Below, piece by piece: positions 59,083 to 64,000 of a stretch of DNA of 64,000 nucleotides. Made by a program: the position numbers and the translations under genes. Each line of letters begins with the position of its first letter. Within the stretch, counting starts at the first letter, position 1. A model generated the notes under the pieces. It had not been told where the DNA came from and ran no database searches. It worked only from the letters and a program-made list of their open reading frames with translations. Source of the DNA: a bacterium (GTDB taxonomy: Bacteria > Cyanobacteriota > Vampirovibrionia > Gastranaerophilales > Gastranaerophilaceae); assembly GCA_017536545.1 (NCBI GenBank), contig JAFXHF010000014.1, positions 48,675 to 112,674 on the forward strand. The letters are read 5' to 3'.

Positions 59083-61719
59083 ATGATAAAAATGCTATTG
59101 AAGCTTTTGGGGGATCCTAACGAGAAGAAAGTTAAAGCAATTATGGGTATTGTTGAGCATATTAATGCTTTAGAACCAGAATTTGCTGCGATGTCTGATG
59201 AGCAATTAAAAGCAAAAACCCAAGAGTTTAAAGATATATTAGCAAAACGTCCAACTTCGAAAAATTTCAAGGAAGATTTGAAGTTAGAAAAAGAAGCTTT
59301 AGATAAACTTTTACCTGAGGCATTTGCTACTGTTAGAGAAGCTGGGAAGCGTGTTTTAAATATGCGTCATTTTGACGTTCAATTGATTGGTGGTTATTTC
59401 TTACATAATGGTCACATTGCAGAGATGAGAACTGGTGAAGGTAAAACTTTAGTAGCAACATTACCTGCATATTTAAACGCTTTGACGGGAAAAGGTGTTC
59501 ACGTTGTTACGGTCAACGATTACCTTGCAAAACGTGATAGTGAGTGGATGGGTAAAATCTACAAATTTTTAGGCTTAACTGTTGGTGTTGTTTTATCTAA
59601 CGGTGAAGGTGCTAGAGATTTTGATGTGAAACGTGATGCATATAGATGCGATATTACATATGGTACAAATAATGAGTTTGGTTTTGATTATTTGAGAGAT
59701 AATATGGCTGGCGGAGTTGAAATGTTAGTTCAAAGACCTTTCAACTATGCAATTATTGACGAAGTTGATAGTATTTTGATTGACGAGGCTAGAACTCCAT
59801 TAATTATTAGTGGTCGTTTGGCTCAATCTGCTGAAACTTATCAAATGATGGCAAGAGTTGCTCCTCAGCTAGAAAAAGAAAAAGATTATACAGTTGATGA
59901 GAAAAATAAAAATGTCATTCTAACTGAAGATGGTATTGATCATGCTCAAGAGTTAATTGGTGTAAAAGATTTATTTGATATTCAAACACAGTATGCACAT
60001 CACTTGTTACAAGCTTTAAAAGCGAAAGAATTGTTTGTAAAAGATACAGATTATGTTGTTCGTAATGGCGAAGTAATGATTGTTGATGAGTTTACTGGAC
60101 GTTTAATGGAAGGCAGACGTTGGTCTGATGGTTTACACCAAGCAGTTGAGGCCAAAGAAGGTGTTGATATCCAAGATGAAACTCAAACTTTGGCAAGTAT
60201 TACTTACCAAAACTTGTTTAGATTATATCCAAAACTTTCTGGTATGACAGGTACAGCAATGACAGAAGAGGCTGAATTTGGTAAGATTTATAACCTTGAA
60301 GTTACTGCAATTCCAACAAATAAACCTGATATCAGAGTTAATCACCCTGATGTTATTTATAAATCAGAAGTTCAAAAATATTTATCAGTAGTTGATGATA
60401 TCATTACTCAACACAAATTAGGTAGACCAGTTTTGGTTGGTACAATTAGTATTGAAAAGTCGGAATACGTTTCAGCATTATTGAAACAACGTGGAATCAG
60501 ACATAATGTGTTGAACGCAAAACATCACGAAAGAGAAGCATATATTATTGCACAAGCTGGCCGTTTGGGTGCAGTTACAATTGCAACAAATATGGCAGGT
60601 CGTGGTACTGATATTTTATTAGGTGGTAACGCTGAGTATTTGGCAAAAGCTGAGCTTGATGATAAAGGTATTACCGAAGATCATCCAGATTATGAAAGAT
60701 TAAAAGATGAGGCTTTAGCTGCAGCAAGAGCTACTACTGAGTATGAGCATGAAAAGGTTGTAGCAGTTGGTGGTTTACACGTAATTGGTACTGAACGTCA
60801 CGAATCTCGTCGTATTGATAACCAATTAAGAGGTCGTGCGGCTCGTCAAGGTGACCCTGGTTCAACAAGATTTTTCTTGTCTTTAGAAGATAACTTGATG
60901 AGAATATTTGGTGGTGAAAAAATCACTCAACTTATGACTATGTTAAATGTGCCTGAAAATATGGCAATTGATTCACCAATGATTACAACCAGAATTGAAT
61001 CAGCTCAAAAGAAAGTTGAAACTTTCCACTTTGATATGAGAAAATCAGTTCTTGAATATGACGATGTTATGAATATTCAACGTGAAAAATTCTACCGTCA
61101 AAGAAGAAGGGTGCTTTCTGGCGAAGGTTTACAAGAAGATATTTATTACATGATGGAGCGAGAAATTGATAGACTTATGAAAAGTTATATTGCTCCAGAG
61201 CAAAAGGTTGAAGAGTATGTTTATGAAGATTTAGAGGCAATGATTAGAGAATTGCATTCTATTGTTCCTCAACTTTCTTCTTTTGAAGTTTCAGATATTC
61301 AAAATATGCGTTTTGAGCCTATGTATAATAAAATCAAAGATTTCGTTATAGATGCTTACAGAACTCACGAAATTGAAATTATTAATTTCTATAATCAAGT
61401 AATTCAAGATTATGGAGCTGATTATGATTTGCAACAACCATTTGATTCTAAAAACCTAGTAAGGCAATTGGAAAAAGATGTATTATTAAAAGTTGTTGAT
61501 AATAAATGGATTGATCACTTGCATAATATCGATATGCTTAGAGAAGGTATTGGGCTTCGTGCATATGGTCAAAAAGATCCGTTAATTGAATATAAAAAAG
61601 AAGCGTATGATTTATTTAACAGAATGATGTATGAAATTCAAAGTGAAACGGTAAAACATTTGTTCAGAACAAGATTTGGTATTCAAGTTTTGAACAGTGA
61701 TGAAGATGTTGAAGAATAA
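59083..61719 (+). CDS. secA: Preprotein translocase ATPase SecA
   Basis: SecA drives post-translational export through SecYEG. The 878-residue protein has motor motifs MRTGEGKTLVATLPAYLNAL, VNDYLAKRDSEWMG and IIDEVDSILIDEARTPLI. The preprotein-crosslinking region comes next, then TNMAGRGTDILLGGN, RRIDNQLRGRAARQGDPGST and the helical scaffold. It ends ...RTRFGIQVLNSDEDVEE and lacks the zinc-binding C-terminal tail that binds SecB, as in many bacteria without SecB. CTTGGAGAGG precedes the ATG. It converges on a radical SAM gene seven bases away. Confidence 0.98.
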   Translation: MIKMLLKLLGDPNEKKVKAIMGIVEHINALEPEFAAMSDEQLKAKTQEFKDILAKRPTSKNFKEDLKLEKEALDKLLPEAFATVREAGKRVLNMRHFDVQLIGGYFLHNGHIAEMRTGEGKTLVATLPAYLNALTGKGVHVVTVNDYLAKRDSEWMGKIYKFLGLTVGVVLSNGEGARDFDVKRDAYRCDITYGTNNEFGFDYLRDNMAGGVEMLVQRPFNYAIIDEVDSILIDEARTPLIISGRLAQSAETYQMMARVAPQLEKEKDYTVDEKNKNVILTEDGIDHAQELIGVKDLFDIQTQYAHHLLQALKAKELFVKDTDYVVRNGEVMIVDEFTGRLMEGRRWSDGLHQAVEAKEGVDIQDETQTLASITYQNLFRLYPKLSGMTGTAMTEEAEFGKIYNLEVTAIPTNKPDIRVNHPDVIYKSEVQKYLSVVDDIITQHKLGRPVLVGTISIEKSEYVSALLKQRGIRHNVLNAKHHEREAYIIAQAGRLGAVTIATNMAGRGTDILLGGNAEYLAKAELDDKGITEDHPDYERLKDEALAAARATTEYEHEKVVAVGGLHVIGTERHESRRIDNQLRGRAARQGDPGSTRFFLSLEDNLMRIFGGEKITQLMTMLNVPENMAIDSPMITTRIESAQKKVETFHFDMRKSVLEYDDVMNIQREKFYRQRRRVLSGEGLQEDIYYMMEREIDRLMKSYIAPEQKVEEYVYEDLEAMIRELHSIVPQLSSFEVSDIQNMRFEPMYNKIKDFVIDAYRTHEIEIINFYNQVIQDYGADYDLQQPFDSKNLVRQLEKDVLLKVVDNKWIDHLHNIDMLREGIGLRAYGQKDPLIEYKKEAYDLFNRMMYEIQSETVKHLFRTRFGIQVLNSDEDVEE

Positions 61720-61726
61720 TTATTGC

Positions 61727-63124
61727 TTAAAGTTTAATAAATTTTCGAATGATATTTTTTAATTTTAGTAATATTTTTGATTCTTTGGATTTTTTTAAAA
61801 GATCATCTGTGTGGAGTTCAGTATTTAATGTAGAGATAAATGGAGGAGTCTGTTTATCTCTATTGCTTATATTAAGTTGAATATCTGTTGGAATCATATC
61901 AATTAAGTCAAACAAATAAACTTTACCATTGCAATCTATAATGAATTCTCCGCCGTAGTGGTGGATTGCGTTAGCAGGTTTAGTTAAGTTTTCAAGATGA
62001 TTTTTTGTGATAAATTCAAAATCCTCGGTTGTTGTTTTAATAATTGATTTAAGTCTGCCAATAGGGAATAATCTTTTCTCTGCAATTTCAGCAGTTTTTT
62101 CATCAAAGAGTCTAAGATTTTTTTCAATTTCTTCTGGAGTCATGTTAGAAGTATGATATTTTTCTTCTAACTTTTCTCTAATTTCTTTTATCAATTGCCT
62201 ATGTGCATCGACTTTGTAGTTAGGGTCACAGTCAAAAGGATTTGGTAGTGCCCTATTTAAAATCCTAAATTGATTGTTCTCGAATAATGGTGTGAATGTA
62301 TAAAAAACATTTGCCATTCTGTCTGTATAAAGATTTCTGTATATTTGAGCTCTTTCAGGATTAGATTTAATATATTCAATATATTTTGCGTTTAGTTTAT
62401 GAAAAGGATTAAGTGATATATTGAATCCACAAAATTCATTTTCGTTTGCCAATATATATTGAACATATTTTTCTGCACGTTGTTGCATTCTTTTAGATTT
62501 AGGGTTCCAGCCAGCAGTGTCAAATAAAACTTTTTTGTTCATATTTGAATGAATATTACGTACGATTTCTGTCATGTCATGTTCAATATTGTTTTTATCT
62601 TTTAATATGATTTCCATGCTGTCTGAATCTAAAAATGGAACCAATATTTTTTTTGATTGTATGGCAGGACTTGTTAATCCTAGTCGGCCGTTAAGTTCTT
62701 TAAATCCTTTGAGTATGCTTGAAAAATCTTCCCAAGTAAGGGAGCTAATACTTTTTGGATCTTTTGGAAGTTGTATAGGTTTTGCGTCTACATAACAGTG
62801 GACACAACCATTAGAACAACCTCGTGAAGTTGTAATCATTCCTAAATGTTTATAGAGAAGATAAATTTGTTTAAAGTTTACTCCATCAAAAACTTCAATA
62901 CCATGCTGTATGCCTTCAAGTTTTTTTAAATCCCAAGTGTTTAAATCCCAAATTTTACCGCTTTTTTGCAGTTGTTCAGCATATTGTTGTGCTTTTTTAT
63001 ATTGCTGAAGTTTTTGGCTTGGAATGAATTCTTGAGAATTTGCCGTAAAGTTTGGAGTATAACCAAAACTTTTTTTGTTATTAATACATGTACTATAATT
63101 AATATTATTAATAGTAATATCCAT
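61727..63124 (-). CDS. Radical SAM protein of unknown function
   Basis: The start at 63124 (MDITINNINYS) is preferred; an upstream extension would add an AT-rich, unlikely 48 residues. The 465-residue protein has the radical SAM cluster motif CSNGCVHC (Cx3Cx2C) in TTSRGCSNGCVHCYVDAKP near residue 110. A later HYGGEFIIDCNGKVYLFDL could be a substrate or SPASM-like region, but without the usual Cys set. The N-terminus carries a GYTPNFTA segment like the NPNFQA of the NDK here. Substrate unknown; no precursor peptide gene is evident nearby. Confidence 0.75.
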   Translation of the reverse strand: MDITINNINYSTCINNKKSFGYTPNFTANSQEFIPSQKLQQYKKAQQYAEQLQKSGKIWDLNTWDLKKLEGIQHGIEVFDGVNFKQIYLLYKHLGMITTSRGCSNGCVHCYVDAKPIQLPKDPKSISSLTWEDFSSILKGFKELNGRLGLTSPAIQSKKILVPFLDSDSMEIILKDKNNIEHDMTEIVRNIHSNMNKKVLFDTAGWNPKSKRMQQRAEKYVQYILANENEFCGFNISLNPFHKLNAKYIEYIKSNPERAQIYRNLYTDRMANVFYTFTPLFENNQFRILNRALPNPFDCDPNYKVDAHRQLIKEIREKLEEKYHTSNMTPEEIEKNLRLFDEKTAEIAEKRLFPIGRLKSIIKTTTEDFEFITKNHLENLTKPANAIHHYGGEFIIDCNGKVYLFDLIDMIPTDIQLNISNRDKQTPPFISTLNTELHTDDLLKKSKESKILLKLKNIIRKFIKL

Positions 63125-63382
63125 GCTTTGTATAATGCATGTAAAAAATATTTTTGTTATTTTGCCTAAATTTATATTAATATAAAAATTTGACCTTGCT
63201 AAAATCCACTGTATATGTGCAATTTGAAGGGTTTTTAAATATTTTAAAAATTTTTCAAAAAAATGCAAAAAAATACTTGATTTTTATTTTTTTTTGTTTT
63301 ACACTGAAAAACGTGCACATTGCACATCGAATTTTGAAAATATAAATAGCAAATATTTTTTAAAATTTATCAAAAAAACTAC

Positions 63383-63410
63383 TTGACAATAAAAATTGAA
63401 GTAGTAAGAT
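63383..63410 (+). promoter_or_regulatory. Ribosomal RNA operon promoter
   Basis: A perfect -35 TTGACA (63383-63388) and TAAGAT (63405-63410) with 16-base spacing lie about 300 bases before 16S. The region 63125-63382 is very AT-rich and holds no gene that I can support. Confidence 0.65.
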
Positions 63411-63417
63411 GAGGGAA

Positions 63418-63700
63418 CCGGATTAAAAATAGCCGGTTTGAATATGCCCCGATAGCGAGTCAGCCGAAATTGTGCGTTGAGTGTAGCGTTGGCGGCGAAA
63501 ATGAAAAGACTAGAACATTGAAAACAGAATAGCTGAAAACGAGTGTGAGCAATATGAGAATATTGTGAAACAGAAAAACTTGTTAATTTCGAAAAATGAT
63601 TCAAGACAAAAGAACGAAACGCAAACAAAGTTAGCGTAAAAAATGAAGTCGAGCGGATTATTTAGTTAGCCCTAAATAATCGATGGACATAAACTTTCTG
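63418..63700 (+). other. Leader of the 16S rRNA precursor
   Basis: This roughly 280-base stretch is richer in G+C and purines than its flanks. It contains a perfect inverted repeat ATTATTTAG-TTAGCC-CTAAATAAT (63657-63680) just before the 16S 5' end. It is expected to contain antitermination and RNase III processing signals. A 109-residue frame on the minus strand here is not a gene. Confidence 0.6.
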
Positions 63701-64000
63701 ACAATGGAGAGTTTGATCCTGGCTCAGGACGAACGCTGGCGGCGTGCTTCATACATGCAAGTCGAACGAGAATCTATCTTCGGATAGAGGAAAGTGGCGG
63801 ACGGGTGAGTAATGTGTAGAGAATCTGCCCTTGAGAGGGGGACAACAGAGGGAAACTTCTGCTAATACCCCATATGAGCGTAGCTGAAATGCTATTCTTG
63901 AAAACTCCGGTGCTCAAGGATGAGTCTGCATCTGATTAGCTAGTTGGTGGTGTAATGGACTACCAAGGCGACGATCAGTAGCTGGTTTGAGAGGATGATC
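63701..64000 (+). rRNA. rrs: 16S ribosomal RNA, 5' part
   Basis: GAGTTTGATCCTGGCTCAG begins near 63709, followed by GACGAACGCTGGCGGCGTGC, CATGCAAGTCGAACG, GTGGCGGACGGGTGAGTAA, and later CTGATTAGCTAGTTGG and ACCAAGGCGACGATC. The gene runs off the window end, so about 300 bases are present. The GCGGCGTGCTTCATACATGC wording fits a cyanobacterial-phylum relative, but the exact placement needs alignment. Confidence 0.97.

Noticed and set aside
63299..63628. A 109-residue minus-strand reading frame before 16S
   Set aside because: It lies across the rRNA promoter and leader, has no ribosome site, and its translation shows no domain or sensible composition.
1..64000. CRISPR array, transposon or insertion sequence
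   Set aside because: No regularly spaced repeats, transposase or flanking inverted repeats with duplications were seen on reading either strand.

Overview
The window is AT-rich, gene-dense bacterial chromosome using the standard code. It most resembles a non-photosynthetic, gut-type relative of Cyanobacteria (Vampirovibrionia/'Melainabacteria', order Gastranaerophilales). The case rests on several features taken together: a 16S 5' end of cyanobacterial style; class III prepilins with the FTLAEVLITLGIIGVVAAMT type of N-terminus; a VKOR-DsbA fusion; NarL-type response regulators; a DUF4388-like protein; and a coaD-linked DivIVA/Cdv3-like protein. No photosynthesis gene, CRISPR array, prophage block or insertion sequence is visible. 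The assignment is inference from motifs, because no search was run.

Layout, left to right. 0-8.3 kb: pheT with an SH3 protein (minus), map (plus), a TPR membrane protein, ndk-tmk (minus), the RNase P RNA and a prepilin. 8.3-12.6 kb: a divergent promoter with a shared palindrome, a small unknown protein behind a structured leader, a CorA channel, a DMT exporter, a YkgJ cysteine-cluster protein, an MCE protein and upp. 12.6-18.1 kb: three consecutive cell-wall hydrolases (two amidases, one GH24-type lysozyme), all with LysM or LysM-like parts and none with a signal peptide. 18.1-24.5 kb: an asparaginase II pair, VKOR-DsbA with queH, TPR proteins and an HExxH protein. 25-29 kb: a signalling operon of GAF-HD-GYP, secreted TPR protein and response regulator. 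29-37 kb: a pentapeptide protein, dapB, prepilin, der, two WYL regulators, an unassigned structured RNA, anmK and a coiled-coil protein. 38-43 kb: rimP-nusA, a second response regulator and nadB-nadC. 43-50 kb: a DUF3137 protein, GH57, a Na+/alanine symporter with an ACT protein, and TM2. 49.7-54 kb (minus): rpmG, tRNA-Trp, secE, nusG, rplK, rplA, then coaD with two DivIVA-like proteins. 54-64 kb: gpmI, a SNF2 helicase, secA, a radical SAM protein (minus), and an rRNA promoter, leader and 16S 5' end.

Functional themes are translation and transcription housekeeping, NAD and nucleotide synthesis, peptidoglycan turnover and recycling (amidases, lysozyme, anmK), oxidative folding, and TPR-rich envelope proteins. 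The best leads for novelty are six. (1) The signal-less LysM hydrolase trio, including a three-copy ~120-residue module. (2) Direct repeats resembling the cyanobacterial RpaB site (HLR1). (3) An unassigned ~330-nt RNA with its own promoter and terminator. (4) Intrinsic terminators placed in the leaders of both nus-gene operons. (5) Promoters that start transcription on or next to the start codon. (6) Dispersed G+C-rich and palindromic intergenic repeats.
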